Origin: Rhodospirillaceae bacterium
GTDB lineage: Bacteria; Pseudomonadota; Alphaproteobacteria; CACIAM-22H2
Assembly: GCA_022843945.1 (NCBI GenBank)
Contig: JALHMR010000020.1
Coordinates: 26,740-90,739, forward strand
Length of the DNA: 64,000 nt
Reading direction: 5' to 3'
A program made the translations under genes and the position numbers. The notes beneath the pieces were generated by a model. The model was not told where the DNA came from. It searched no databases and saw nothing but the letters and a program-made list of their open reading frames with translations. Position 1 is the stretch's first letter. Every line of letters starts with the position of its first letter. Positions 27,211 to 39,500 of the stretch are shown in pieces.

Positions 27211-28197
27211 TCAGAGCTTGTTGATCAGCTCGATGAGCTTCGGCCCGTCCGGGGCCTTCATGACCACGTCCATCACCGGCTTCTGCATGGCGTCCTTCCA
27301 CACATTGGCCTCGGCGGCGTTGTGGACCTTGACGGTCATGCCCTTGGCGCGCAGTTCCTCCACCGCGCGGCCCGCGGTCTCTTCGGTGATGGTGATGGCA
27401 TCCTGCTCGGCCTTGCGGGCGGCCGCGTCGAGCGCCTGGCGCTGCGCCGGCTGCAGCCGGCCCCACCACTGCGGGTTCACATAGAGGTGAAAATAGACCG
27501 TGAGCGCCGGGGTCACCGTGGCGAATTTCTGGACCTCGTAGAAGCGCCGGCTGACCGCCGCCGAGAGATCGGTGAGGCCGGCATCGAGCACGCCGGTCTG
27601 CAGCGCGTTGTAGACCTCGGGTCCCGGCATGGCCGAGGTCGAGGCGCCGAGCGATTCGAGCGCGAAATCGGCCGGCTTGCCGAAGCCCCGGATCTTGATG
27701 CCCTTGAAGTCCTCCAGCGCCAGGATCGGCTTCTTGCCCGAGGTGAAGATCGCCTGGCGGGTGATGTAGAACCACGCCAGCTGGTGGACGCCCTTCTCGG
27801 CGAGCTTCTTCGAGAGGATGCCGGCGGCCTCGGAGGTTGGGAACTTCTTGATCTTCTCCAGGTCGCTGAAGAAGTAAGGGATCACCACCACGCTCATCTC
27901 GGGAATGGTGTTGCCCCACTGGAAGTTGACCGACAGCGCGCCCTCGACGGCGCCACGCGCCACGGCCGGATGATTCTCACCGGCCTTGTGGAGCTGCTCG
28001 GCGGGGAAGAGCTGTACCTGCACCGAGTTGTTGGTGCGCTGATGCACATCGGCGGCGAAGCCTTCGAGCATCTTGTGCAGATGGTGGCCGGTCGGCACCT
28101 GGTGGCTGATGCGCATGGTGACGTTCTGGGCCTCGGCGCCGTTCACGCCGAGCACCAGGGCGGCGATCGAAATCGCGCCGTAAATAAGCTTTCGCAT
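27211..28197 (-). CDS. dctP: TRAP transporter periplasmic solute-binding protein
   Basis: 328 residues from ATG 28197 (GGAGG upstream; a start 21 bp earlier would give a poorer signal peptide). Signal peptide MRKLIYGAISIAALVLGVNG-AEA, then the mature ISHQVPTGHHLHKMLEGFA. Conserved DctP features include FTSGKKPILALEDFKGIKIR with the substrate-carboxylate Arg and PEVYNALQTGVLDAGL. The ligand is unknown; the family usually binds carboxylates. Confidence 0.92.
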   Translation of the reverse strand: MRKLIYGAISIAALVLGVNGAEAQNVTMRISHQVPTGHHLHKMLEGFAADVHQRTNNSVQVQLFPAEQLHKAGENHPAVARGAVEGALSVNFQWGNTIPEMSVVVIPYFFSDLEKIKKFPTSEAAGILSKKLAEKGVHQLAWFYITRQAIFTSGKKPILALEDFKGIKIRGFGKPADFALESLGASTSAMPGPEVYNALQTGVLDAGLTDLSAAVSRRFYEVQKFATVTPALTVYFHLYVNPQWWGRLQPAQRQALDAAARKAEQDAITITEETAGRAVEELRAKGMTVKVHNAAEANVWKDAMQKPVMDVVMKAPDGPKLIELINKL

Positions 28198-28233
28198 GTC
28201 GAGGTTTCCTCCGGGCAAAACTGTCTTGGCCCG

Positions 28234-28263
28234 AGAATGCGCGGCGCTTCAGGGCGGCGTCAA
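28234..28263 (-). promoter_or_regulatory. Candidate sigma-70 promoter for the TRAP operon
   Basis: On the minus strand TTGACG (28263-28258) and CATTCT (28239-28234) with an 18-bp spacer, 36 bp before the dctP start. Match is moderate. Confidence 0.4.
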
Positions 28264-28284
28264 GACGCGGCTAGCGGCGGCCAA

Positions 28285-28545
28285 TCACCGGCGAGGGGGC
28301 GACGGCTGCGTGGTGTAGCGCTCGGGCGCCGGCACGGCATTCACCCGGCTGTCGCCGAGCGGGACCGGCCGCTCGTTCTGCAGCAGCGAGCGGCTGTCGG
28401 TACGAGCCCGGGTATCCTCGGCGCGCTGGCGATCATGCGCGTCCATGAGCGTTTCAAAGGGCAGCGGTGCGCCAGGTTTGGTTTGGGCCTGGCCGGGCCC
28501 CGCGGTCAGCAGAAGGGCCGCCACGACAAGCGCAAGACGACGCAA
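28285..28545 (-). CDS. Small secreted hypothetical protein
   Basis: 86 residues from a TTG start at 28545 (AGGAG six bases upstream). Clear signal peptide (LRRLALVVAALLLTAGPGQAQ), then a short, charged, Pro-rich mature chain (FETLMDAHDRQRAEDTRART) without a recognised domain. It sits alone between the TRAP operon and the divergent dehydrogenase gene. No homologue recognised. Confidence 0.6.
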   Translation of the reverse strand: MRRLALVVAALLLTAGPGQAQTKPGAPLPFETLMDAHDRQRAEDTRARTDSRSLLQNERPVPLGDSRVNAVPAPERYTTQPSPPRR

Positions 28546-28659
28546 GGAGGTCTCCTAAGGCCTTGATTAGCCAGAGCCCATGATAGAACATATAGAGAAC
28601 AAGCACAAGGCGCCGCGGGCTGGACAGCGGCGCGGAAATCGGGAAGGGTCGGCGCCTCC

Positions 28660-29424
28660 ATGGCAGAGCATCCGTTTTCTCTCGGCGGTAAAGTGGCTCT
28701 CGTCACCGGCGCCGCGCGCGGCCTCGGCTACGAGATGGCCAAGGCCCTGGCGCGGGCCGGGGCCACGACAATCATCAACGGCCGCGACGAGAAGCGGCTG
28801 GGCGAAGCCGTGGCCCAGGCGGCCAAGGACGGCGTGGCCCTGCAGGCTGCAGCCTTCGACGCCGCCGATTCCGCCTCGGCCAAGACGCTCGCCGCCCTGG
28901 CCGAGCGCCACGGACGCCTCGACGTATTCGTCAGCAATGTCGGCGCACGCAACCGCAAGCCACTCTTCGACTTCACGCTTGAGGAGATCCAAGCGCTGCT
29001 GCAGACGGATCTCGTGGGGCCGTTCGTGCTGGCGCGCGAAGCGGCGCGGCTGATGGTGCCACGCAAGACCGGCCGGATCATCCTCATCACTTCGGTCGCC
29101 GGACCGTTCGCGCGCGCCGGCGACGCCGCCTATACCGCGGCCAAGGGCGGTCTCGCCGCGCTGACCAAGGCGCTGGCCGTCGAGCTCGGAGCCCACAACA
29201 TCACGGTCAACGCCATCTCGCCTGGCTTCTTCGCCACGCCGGTGAATGAGTATCTGGTGCGCGACCCCGAGCTCAACGCGACCTTCGCCAAGCGCACGGC
29301 GCTGGGCCGCTGGGGCCGGCCGGAGGAGATCGCCGGGGCGGCGGTGTTCCTCGCCTCCGACGCCGCCTCCTTCGTCACCGGCCACGTGCTGACGGTCGAC
29401 GGCGGCACGACGGCGATGTTCTGA
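28660..29424 (+). CDS. Short-chain dehydrogenase/reductase
   Basis: 254 residues. Rossmann TGAARGLG near residue 17, VSNVGARN, the catalytic Ser (ITSVAG), YTAAKGGLAALTKALAVELG (YxxxK) and a C-terminal GHVLTVDGGT give a classical SDR related to gluconate 5-dehydrogenase. The Tyr-x3-Lys pair is intact. Cofactor preference is uncertain. It is divergent from the TRAP genes and 14 bp before the PEP-mutase-like gene. Confidence 0.88.
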   Translation: MAEHPFSLGGKVALVTGAARGLGYEMAKALARAGATTIINGRDEKRLGEAVAQAAKDGVALQAAAFDAADSASAKTLAALAERHGRLDVFVSNVGARNRKPLFDFTLEEIQALLQTDLVGPFVLAREAARLMVPRKTGRIILITSVAGPFARAGDAAYTAAKGGLAALTKALAVELGAHNITVNAISPGFFATPVNEYLVRDPELNATFAKRTALGRWGRPEEIAGAAVFLASDAASFVTGHVLTVDGGTTAMF

Positions 29425-29438
29425 TTGGGAGACTTCGC

Positions 29439-30299
29439 ATGAACAAGAAGCCGACATGGCGCGAGCTGCTCGCGCGCGAGAAGCCGCTCGTCCTGCCCGG
29501 CGCCCACGATGCGCTGTCGGCACGGCTGATCGAGATGGCCGGCTTCCCGGCCTATGTCATCGGCGGCTATCCGGTGGTCGGCGCACGCTACGCGCTGCCC
29601 GATATCGGCCTGTGCGCGCTGGGCGAGATCGCGGCCGGCATCCGCGACATCATGGCGGCGACCGAGCTGCCGGTGCTGATCGACGCGGATACCGGCTACG
29701 GCGACGTCAAGAACATCACCCGCACCATCCGCACCTACGAGGACATGGGTGCTTCCGCCATCTTCATCGAGGACCAGGTCAGCCCGAAGCGCTGCGGCCA
29801 CATGGAAGGCAAGGCGGTGGTGCCGGTCGAGGCGATGGAGCAGAAGATCCGCGCCGCCGCCGCCGCGCGGCGCAACAAGGACACGTTCCTCATCGCCCGC
29901 ACCGACGCCCGCGCCTCGGAGGGGCTCGACGGCGCGCTGCGCCGCGGCGAGCGCTACGTGAAGGCCGGGGCCGACGGGCTGTTCGTCGAGGCACCGCTGA
30001 CGGTCAAGGAGCTGGAGATCGTCGGCAAGGCCTTCGACGTGCCGCAGTTCTGCAACATGCTGACCAGCGGCAAGACGCCGATCCTGACCAACCAGGAGCT
30101 CTACGATATGGGCTTCGAGATGGTGGTGCACGGCATCACCCTGGTCATGGGTGTGGCCAAGGCGATGCAGGAGATGCTGGCCGACATCAAGAGCGACAAC
30201 GTCAAGGCGATCGCCGCCCGGTCGGCGACCTTCGACGAGTTCAAGCAGATCACCCGCTTCAACGAGTGGGTGGCGCTGGAAGACAAGTTCAACGGCTGA
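29439..30299 (+). CDS. Isocitrate lyase/PEP mutase family enzyme
   Basis: 286 residues. TIM-barrel motifs are VLPGAHDALSARLIEMAGF, VLIDADTGYGD (Mg-binding Asp), IEDQVSPKRCGHMEGK and the carboxylate-binding LIARTDAR. The KRCGH loop with the catalytic Cys indicates a lyase (methylisocitrate lyase, oxaloacetate decarboxylase or related) rather than a phosphonate mutase. With the SDR and the neighbouring TRAP/hydrolase genes it suggests catabolism of an imported 2-hydroxy or dicarboxylic acid; the substrate is not determinable. Confidence 0.85.
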   Translation: MNKKPTWRELLAREKPLVLPGAHDALSARLIEMAGFPAYVIGGYPVVGARYALPDIGLCALGEIAAGIRDIMAATELPVLIDADTGYGDVKNITRTIRTYEDMGASAIFIEDQVSPKRCGHMEGKAVVPVEAMEQKIRAAAAARRNKDTFLIARTDARASEGLDGALRRGERYVKAGADGLFVEAPLTVKELEIVGKAFDVPQFCNMLTSGKTPILTNQELYDMGFEMVVHGITLVMGVAKAMQEMLADIKSDNVKAIAARSATFDEFKQITRFNEWVALEDKFNG

Positions 30300-30430
30300 A
30301 GCCGCGCTTTCCGTGGAGAAACCGAGGCACCGCGGCTGGCGGACGATAATGCCGCGGCATTGAAACGCGAGGCACCGCTGCACAGATGATATGGCCCCCG
30401 CTTTTGGGGTCATTTCAGAAAGCGGTTGCG

Positions 30431-32865
<2,435 letters not shown>

Positions 32866-32869
<4 letters not shown>

Positions 32870-33704
32870 CGCGGAGGCCAGCGCCCCGCTTCGGCGGCGA
32901 CGAAAAAGTCCTCCAGCGCCGTGTTGAACGCCGCCGGCTCCTCGAGGTTCATGCAGTGCCCGGTGTTCGGGCAGACCCACAGCCCGGCCTTGGGCAGCGT
33001 GCGCTTGAGCCAGAAGCTCGCCTCCAGGCACGGCGTATCGTCATCGCCGACCGCGACCAGGACGGGCACATCGAGGCGCCGGATGGTCTCCTCGATGTCG
33101 TAGAGCGAGGGCCGCTTGGCCTGGTAGTTGCGCATGGTCAGCGCCGAACCCCGGGCGTCGTGCTCGCCGAGCTGGCGCACGTGCTCGTCCCAGCCGCGCG
33201 GGTCCTTCCGTTTGAGTGTAATGCGCGTCGGGATCCGGCCCATCGCCTGGGCCACCACGGGCGAGCCCTCCTCCAGGAACTGCCGCGCGCGGGCCTCCGA
33301 ATCCCTGGCGAACGACTCGCGGTCGCCCTTGGGGGCGCCGGAGCCGCAGCCGGCAAGCACGAGCGCGCTGGCCATCCCGGGGTGACGCAGGCCGACATGC
33401 AGCGCGGCGAAGGCGCCCATGCTGAGGCCCACGACATGCGCCCGAGCGATATCCAGGTGGCGCAGCACCGCGGCGACGTCGTCGGCCGCGTGGTTCTGCC
33501 CGTACAGCTCGTCAGCCTGCGGACCTCGGACGGCGGATAGCCGCGGGCATTGAAGGTGATGCAGCGATAGCGCCGGCTGAACCAGCGCACCTGCGTTTCC
33601 CAGGAACGGTGATCGCCGCCGAATTCGTGAACGAAGATGACCGGGTAGCCCGTGCCGGTCTCTTCGTAATAGAGCTTCGCTCCGGTCGACGGCGCCAGCG
33701 GCAT
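32866..33704 (-). pseudogene. Alpha/beta hydrolase, split by a one-base frameshift
   Basis: From ATG 33704 the frame encodes a hydrolase N-terminus (GYPVIFVHEFGGDHRSWETQ, ITFNARGYPPSEV), then shifts. The second frame resumes at once (QADELYGQNHAADDVAAVLR), carries the nucleophile VVGLSMGAFAA and the late His (GHCMNLEEPAAF), and ends at 32866. One missing C near 33521 restores about 279 residues resembling 3-oxoadipate enol-lactone hydrolase. Either a mutation or a sequencing error, and the same kind of lesion as in the cupin gene. It ends inside the last codon of lon. Confidence 0.82.
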
Positions 33705-33711
33705 GACGGCG

Positions 33712-35004
33712 CTATTTCTCGTCGAGCTGCAGTTCGCGGCTCAGGCCGCGGGAGACCTTGCGCTCCTGCGCCAGCTGCTCGGCGCGGCGCAGTTCCTCGA
33801 GGTTGAGCTGCGGGCGCAGCTGGTCGAGCAGGCGCAAGGCCCCGGTGGCGCGCACCGGGGCGGCGAGCGACAGCCAGGCATAGGCCTCGACTAGGTCGCG
33901 CTCGACGCCGTCGGAGCGCTCGTAGCGGATCCCCATCTCGGCCTGCGATTCGGCATCGCCCGCCAGGGCCGCCTTGCGGAACAGCGAGGCGGCGCGCTTG
34001 GGGTCGCGGCCGACGGCACCGCCATGGTCGAAGATCCGGGCGAGCAGCCGGTCGCCGTGCACCGACTTGCGATCCTGCAGGGAAAGAGCAATAAGCCGCG
34101 CCGACATCGGGTTGCCCTTCTGCCAGCGCGCGCCGTAGAGCTGCAGGAAGCCGCGGAAGTAATCGCCGTAGTCGCTGCCCTGGTCAGAGGCGAATTCGAG
34201 CAGGGTGACGGCCTTCTTGAATTCGATCTCGCTGCGGCCGGGGCCGGCGAGGATGGCGCCGAGCCGGGCCTGCGCCTCGGCGCTGCCGTCGGCGGCGGCC
34301 AGCGTGTACCACTTGATCGCCTCTTCCTTGTCGACGTCGACGCCCAGGCCGAGGTCGTAGCTCAGGCCGAGCTCGAACCAGGCGCCGGCATCGCCGATCT
34401 CGGCGGCCTGGCGCAGGTAGCGCATTGCCGCTGACGGATCGGCCGGCACGCCGACCCCGTCGCGCAGCATCTGGCCGACGCAGGCCGCGCCCGCACCGTG
34501 ACCGGCCTCGGCCGCCGCCTTGAACAGCTCGAAGGCGCGGCTCTCGTCCTTGTCGGTGCCCCAGCCGTTCAGGCAGCACAGGCCGAGATTGACCTTGGCC
34601 AGTGCAAAGCCCGCATCGGAGGAACGCCGGAAGCTGTCAGCGGCGCGCCCGGCATCGCGCTCGACGCCTTTGCCTTGCGCGTACATGAAGCCGAGATTGT
34701 TGATCGAGGCGGGAATGCCGCTCTCGCTCTCGCTGGCGAAGGTCGTCGCCGCCTGCACGTAGTGCTTGAGGGCAAGATCCGGATCGCGCGCCACGGCCAG
34801 GCCGTGCTCGTGCATGAAAGCGTAGCAGAAGGCGGAGAACGCCTTGCCCTGGCGGTGAATGCGGTCGAACGTCTCGCGAGCCAGCGCTTCGTCCTGCGGC
34901 AATCCCTCGCCACGATAGGACTTCAACGCGCGCTGCAATTCCTGCCAAGCGTCGCGATGCTCGTTCGCCTCGGTCAGGTAGACCATCGCGAAATAGCGAT
35001 CCAT
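33712..35004 (-). CDS. SEL1-repeat (TPR-like) protein
   Basis: 430 residues, no signal peptide or membrane segment. About seven SEL1-type repeats are visible (NNLGFMYAQGKGVERDAGRA, NLGLCCLNGWGTDKDESRAF, FELGLSYDLGLGVDVDKEEA, EMGIRYERSDGVERDLVEAY). These alpha-solenoids mediate protein-protein contacts. The N-terminal 70 residues are helical and repeat-poor. It may partner the nearby RND pair or the adjacent hydrolase, but nothing here proves it. Starts just left of an orphan terminator. Confidence 0.8.
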   Translation of the reverse strand: MDRYFAMVYLTEANEHRDAWQELQRALKSYRGEGLPQDEALARETFDRIHRQGKAFSAFCYAFMHEHGLAVARDPDLALKHYVQAATTFASESESGIPASINNLGFMYAQGKGVERDAGRAADSFRRSSDAGFALAKVNLGLCCLNGWGTDKDESRAFELFKAAAEAGHGAGAACVGQMLRDGVGVPADPSAAMRYLRQAAEIGDAGAWFELGLSYDLGLGVDVDKEEAIKWYTLAAADGSAEAQARLGAILAGPGRSEIEFKKAVTLLEFASDQGSDYGDYFRGFLQLYGARWQKGNPMSARLIALSLQDRKSVHGDRLLARIFDHGGAVGRDPKRAASLFRKAALAGDAESQAEMGIRYERSDGVERDLVEAYAWLSLAAPVRATGALRLLDQLRPQLNLEELRRAEQLAQERKVSRGLSRELQLDEK

Positions 35005-35047
35005 GCAGCAAGCTTAGCACAATTCGTTAAGGCGGGAATCGCTGCTC

Positions 35048-35094
35048 AAAAAAACGGCCGCAGCGGCGAGGGGCAAGGGGCCGCTCGCCGCGGC
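35048..35094 (-). terminator. Orphan intrinsic terminator on the minus strand
   Basis: Read on the minus strand, a GC-rich hairpin (GCCGC 35057-35061 with GCGGC 35090-35094, bulge, GGCGAG 35065-35070 with CTCGCC 35084-35089) is followed two bases later by seven T (35054-35048). It points toward the SEL1 gene start, so it does not end that gene. No minus-strand protein gene lies upstream of it. Confidence 0.65.
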
Positions 35095-35124
35095 AAACAG
35101 CGCCGCCGCCAACGCCGTTCCGCT

Positions 35125-35154
35125 GGTAAGTCAGGCACTTGGGAGTGGCTTACC
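35125..35154. repeat. Nested hairpin in the intergenic region
   Basis: GGTAAG (35125-35130) pairs with CTTACC (35149-35154), enclosing CACT-TGGG-AGTG (35136-35147). A compact two-step stem in the 307-bp gap between the SEL1 gene and the RND adaptor, upstream of the minus-strand terminator. Confidence 0.45.
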
Positions 35155-35257
35155 GGCCGGGCAATGGCCATGCGCGGGGCGCAATCGAGAGTTGTCTGCC
35201 GGCCCCGGCCATTTGGCCTTGTCGGCCCCAAACACGCGGTTTACGTTCCGCCCCGCA

Positions 35258-35297
35258 AATCGCATGCGAGTCGGGGGGCCCCCGTGCGATGCAAAGC
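35258..35297. repeat. Imperfect inverted repeat before the RND adaptor gene
   Basis: Core CGGGGG/CCCCCG with flanking GCATGCG and TGCGATGC arms, 15-54 bp upstream of the adaptor ATG at 35312. It could be an operator for an efflux repressor or a 5' UTR structure. No regulator gene lies next to it. Confidence 0.35.
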
Positions 35298-35311
35298 CAG
35301 GAGACCGGGGA

Positions 35312-36439
35312 ATGTCGGGCCCGCGATTCTTACCGTTGATTTTGTTTGCCCTCGCCATGACGGCGAACGTTGCGCTGGCGCAAGCCCCCGGACCGCCACC
35401 GGTGACGGTGGCCAAGCCGATCGTCAAGGATCTCGTCGAATGGGATGAGTTCACCGGGCGTTTTGAGGCTGTCGGGGCCGTGGACGTGCGCGCGCGGGTG
35501 AACGGCTTTCTCGACTCCGTGCACTTCACCGATGGCGCGCTGGTCAAGCAGGGCGACCTGCTCTTCGTCATCGACCGTCGGCCGTATCAGGCGCTGGTCA
35601 ACCAGGCGCAGGCGACCCTGAACTCGGTGCAGACCCGCTTCGAGTTCGCCAAGATCGAATTCGAGCGTGCCGACCGCCTGGTACGTTCCGGCACCGTGTC
35701 CGAGAGCAGGCTCGACGAGCGTCGCCAGCAGTATCTCTCCTCGCAGGCCGACGTGAACGGGGCGCGCGCCGCCCTCGACCAGGCGCGGCTCGATCTCGGC
35801 TTCACCGAGATCCGCGCCCCGATCGCCGGCCGCATCAGCCGCAAGCTGATCACCGAGGGCAATCTGGTGCGGGCCAACGAAACCTTGCTCACCACGCTGG
35901 TCGGCGTGGACCCGATCTACTTCTACTTCGACGTCGACGAGCGCTCGTTCCTCGCCTACATGCGCCTGGCGCGCGACGGGTCGCGCAGCTCCGCCGGCGG
36001 CAACGGCTACGAGGTCTTCATCGCCCTCTCGGACGAGAAGGAGTTCAACCACAAAGGCGTGATGGACTTCATCGACAACCGCCTCGACGCGGCGAGCGGC
36101 ACGATGCGCGGCCGCGCCCGGCTCGACAATGGCGGCGGAATGTTCATCCCCGGCCTGTTCGGCCGCATCCGCGTGCCCGGCAGCCCGACCTACAAGGCCG
36201 TCCTCATCCCCGACGAGGCGATCGGCGCCGATCTCGACCGCCGCTTCGTCTACGTCGTGGCCGAGGACGGCTCGCTGTCGCAGAAGGTCGTGCGGCTGGG
36301 CTCGCGCCAGGACGGCTACCGCATCATCCGCCAGGGCCTGACCGGCGACGAGACGATCATCATCAGCGGCCTGCAGCGCATCCGTTTCGGGGCCGGCAAG
36401 GTGACGCCGCAGGTGACGACGTTGCCGCCCGCGCGCTGA
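35312..36439 (+). CDS. RND efflux periplasmic adaptor (membrane-fusion protein)
   Basis: 375 residues from ATG 35312 (AGGAG upstream). Signal peptide (PRFLPLILFALAMTANVALA), then barrel-sandwich and alpha-hairpin domains (VRARVNGFLDSVHFTDGALV, QGDLLFVIDRRPYQALVNQA) and the lipoyl half FTEIRAPIAGRISRKLITEG. It links an inner-membrane RND pump to an outer-membrane channel. The pump gene follows 70 bp downstream; no outer-membrane factor is present in the window. Confidence 0.92.
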   Translation: MSGPRFLPLILFALAMTANVALAQAPGPPPVTVAKPIVKDLVEWDEFTGRFEAVGAVDVRARVNGFLDSVHFTDGALVKQGDLLFVIDRRPYQALVNQAQATLNSVQTRFEFAKIEFERADRLVRSGTVSESRLDERRQQYLSSQADVNGARAALDQARLDLGFTEIRAPIAGRISRKLITEGNLVRANETLLTTLVGVDPIYFYFDVDERSFLAYMRLARDGSRSSAGGNGYEVFIALSDEKEFNHKGVMDFIDNRLDAASGTMRGRARLDNGGGMFIPGLFGRIRVPGSPTYKAVLIPDEAIGADLDRRFVYVVAEDGSLSQKVVRLGSRQDGYRIIRQGLTGDETIIISGLQRIRFGAGKVTPQVTTLPPAR

Positions 36440-36509
36440 CGCCGCCCTACAGCTCTTCGCCGCCGCCGCGCTGAACCCGTTTCCGGGGATTCTCCCAAGG
36501 GTCACCAAG

Positions 36510-39500
36510 ATGCGTTTCGCCCATTTCTTCGTCGACCGGCCGATCTTCGCCTCGGCCCTCTCGATCGTCACCGTGATCGTCGGCCTGATCGGCTATGTCA
36601 CCCTGCCGGTCTCCGAATACCCGGAGATCGCGCCGCCCAGCATCGTGGTGCGCGCCGCCTATCCCGGCGCCGATGCCGAGACCGTCGCCGCCACCGTGGC
36701 CACACCGCTCGAGGTCGAGATCAACGGCGTCGAGGACATGCTCTACATGTCCTCCTATTCGACCGCCGACGGCGCCATGACATTGACCGTGACCTTCAGG
36801 ATCGGCACGAACCTGGATATCGCCCAGGTGCTGGTACAGAACCGCGTGCAGATCGCCCTGCCGCGCCTGCCGGAAGAGGTGCGGCGCATCGGCGTCACCA
36901 CGGTCAAGAGCTCGCCCGACCTGATGATGGTCGTGCACATGCTCTCGCCCGATGAGACCTTCGACAATCTCTACATCTCCAACTACGCCGCCTTGCGCGT
37001 GCGCGATCCGCTGATCCGCCTCGAAGGCGTGGGCAATGTCATGCTCTTCGGCGCCCGCGAATACAGCTTGCGCGTCTGGCTCGATCCCGACCGCCTGGCC
37101 GGCTACGGGCTGAGTGCGGGCGACGTGATCCGCGCGCTGCAGGAGCAGAACGTCCAGGTCTCGGGCGGCGCCCTGGGCCAGGAACCCACGGCCGCCGGGA
37201 CGGCCTTCCAGCTCACCGTGACCACGCAAGGTCGCTTCGACGACGTCCGCCAGTTCCGCGGCATCATCGTACGGGCGAGCCCCGATGGCCGGCTGATCCG
37301 CGTCGGCGACGTGGCCCGCGTCGAGCTCGGGGCGCGCGAGTACGTCACCAACAGCTATCTCAACGGCAAGACGGCGGTGGCGCTGGGCATCTTTCAGCGC
37401 CCGGGCACCAACGCCTTGCAGGCCTCCGAAGCCATCCTCAAGCGCATGGAGGAGCTGAAGCAGGACTTCCCGGCGGGCCTCGACTACGACGTGGTCTACA
37501 ACCCGACCGCCTTCATCGCCGAGTCGGTCGAAGCCGTTTATCACACGCTGTGGGAAGCCATCGCCCTGGTGGCCCTGGTGGTCATCATCTTCCTGCAGTC
37601 CTGGCGCGCCTCGGTCATCCCGATCCTGGCCATCCCGGTGTCGCTGATCGGCACCTTCGCGGTGATGGCAGCCCTGGGCATGGGTCTCAACGTGCTCACC
37701 CTGTTCGGCCTGGTGCTGGCCATCGGCATCGTGGTCGACGACGCCATCGTCGTGGTCGAGAACATCGAGCGCAACATCGCGCTGGGCATGAGCCCACGCG
37801 ACGCGGCGCACGAGACCATCGACGAGGTGGGCACGGCGGTCATCGGCATCGCCATCGTGCTCTCGGCCGTGTTCATCCCGACGGCGCTGATCCCGGGCCT
37901 CACCGGCCAGTTCTACCGGCAGTTTGCCCTGACCATCGCGGTGGCCACCATCCTCTCGGCGGTCAATTCCCTGACGCTCTCTCCGGCCCTGGGCGCCCTG
38001 CTGCTCAAGCGCCACGAGAAGGGCCACGCCTCGCGCTTCGCGCCCTTGCGCGCCGTGCAGTGGGCCGCCGACCGCTTCAACCGCGGCTTCGAGAGGATGA
38101 GCGGCGGCTACGCCCGCACGGTGGGCGGCGCGGTGCGCCGCAAGGCGCTGATGCTCGGCGTCTATGCCGGCCTTGCGGCGGTCACCGTGCTCACCGCCCT
38201 GCACGTGCCGACCGGCTTCGTGCCGCTGCTCGACCGCGGCTACGCCATCGTGGTCGTGCAGCTGCCCGACGGCGCCTCGCTGTCGCGCACCGATGCCGTC
38301 ATCCAGAAGGTGTCGGAGATCATGAAAGCGACGCCGGGCGTCAAGGACGCGGTGGCCTTCGCCGGCTTCAATGGCGCCACCTTCACCAACGCCACCAACT
38401 CGGGTGTGGTCTTCGCCGGCTTCACGCCGTTTGCCGAGCGCACCAAGCAGGGCCTGTCGGTCTACGCCATCGTCGGCGAGCTGTTCGGACGCCTGCAGGG
38501 AATCGACGAGGCTTTCATCATCGCCATCCCGCCGCCGGCCGTCCCCGGCATCGGCAATGCCGGCGGCTTCAAGATGCAGGTCCAGAGCCGCACGGGCGAG
38601 GATACGCGCGCCCTGCTCGCCAGCGCCTACGGCATCATGGGCGGGGCCGCGCAGAATCCGGCCCTGACCGGCGTGTTCACCATCTTCAGCGCCGGCTCGC
38701 CGCAGGTCTATCTGGAGATCGACCGCACCAAGGCGCAGATGATGAACGTCTCGATCGCCAGCATCTTCGAGACGCTGACGATCAATCTCGGCTCGGCCTA
38801 CGTCAACGACTTCAACGCCTTCGGCCGGCTCTACCAGGTGCGCGCCCAGGCCGACCAGGCTTATCGTCTCGATAAGGAAGATCTGCTGCGGCTCAAGGTG
38901 CGCAGCGCCACCGGCGCGCTCGTGCCGCTGGGCACGCTGATCGAGATCAGCGACCGCACCGGCCCCGACCTGGTGCAGCGCTACAACCTCTACACCTCGG
39001 TCCCGGTGCAGGGCAACGCCGCCCCCGGCGTCTCGTCCAGCGAGGCGCTGGCCCATATGGAGGCGCTGGCCGCCCAGATCCTGCCCCCGGGCCAGACCTT
39101 CGAATGGACGGAGCTCGCGCTGCAGCAGAAGCTGGCCGGCAACACGGCCGTCTACCTCTTCATCCTGTCGATCCTCTTCGTCTTCCTGGCGCTGGCCGCC
39201 CAGTACGAGAGCTGGACCCTGCCGCTGGCCATCATCCTGATCGTGCCGATGAGCGTGCTGGCGGCATTGCTCGGCGTCATGGCACGGGGCATGGACAACA
39301 ACATCCTGGTCCAGGTCGGGCTGGTGGTGCTGGTCGGCCTGGCCGCCAAGAACGCCATCCTGATCGTCGAGTTCGCGCGCCAGCTCGAGGCCGAGGGCAA
39401 GGAGCTTCTGGATGCCGTGGTCGAGGCCTGCCGCCTGCGCCTGCGGCCAATCCTGATGACCGCCTTCGCCTTCATCCTGGGCGTCGTGCCGCTGGTCACC

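Noticed and set aside
30360..30392. TTGAAA followed by GATGAT before lon as a heat-shock promoter
   Set aside because: Spacing and the -10 element do not fit a sigma-32 or sigma-70 consensus well enough.
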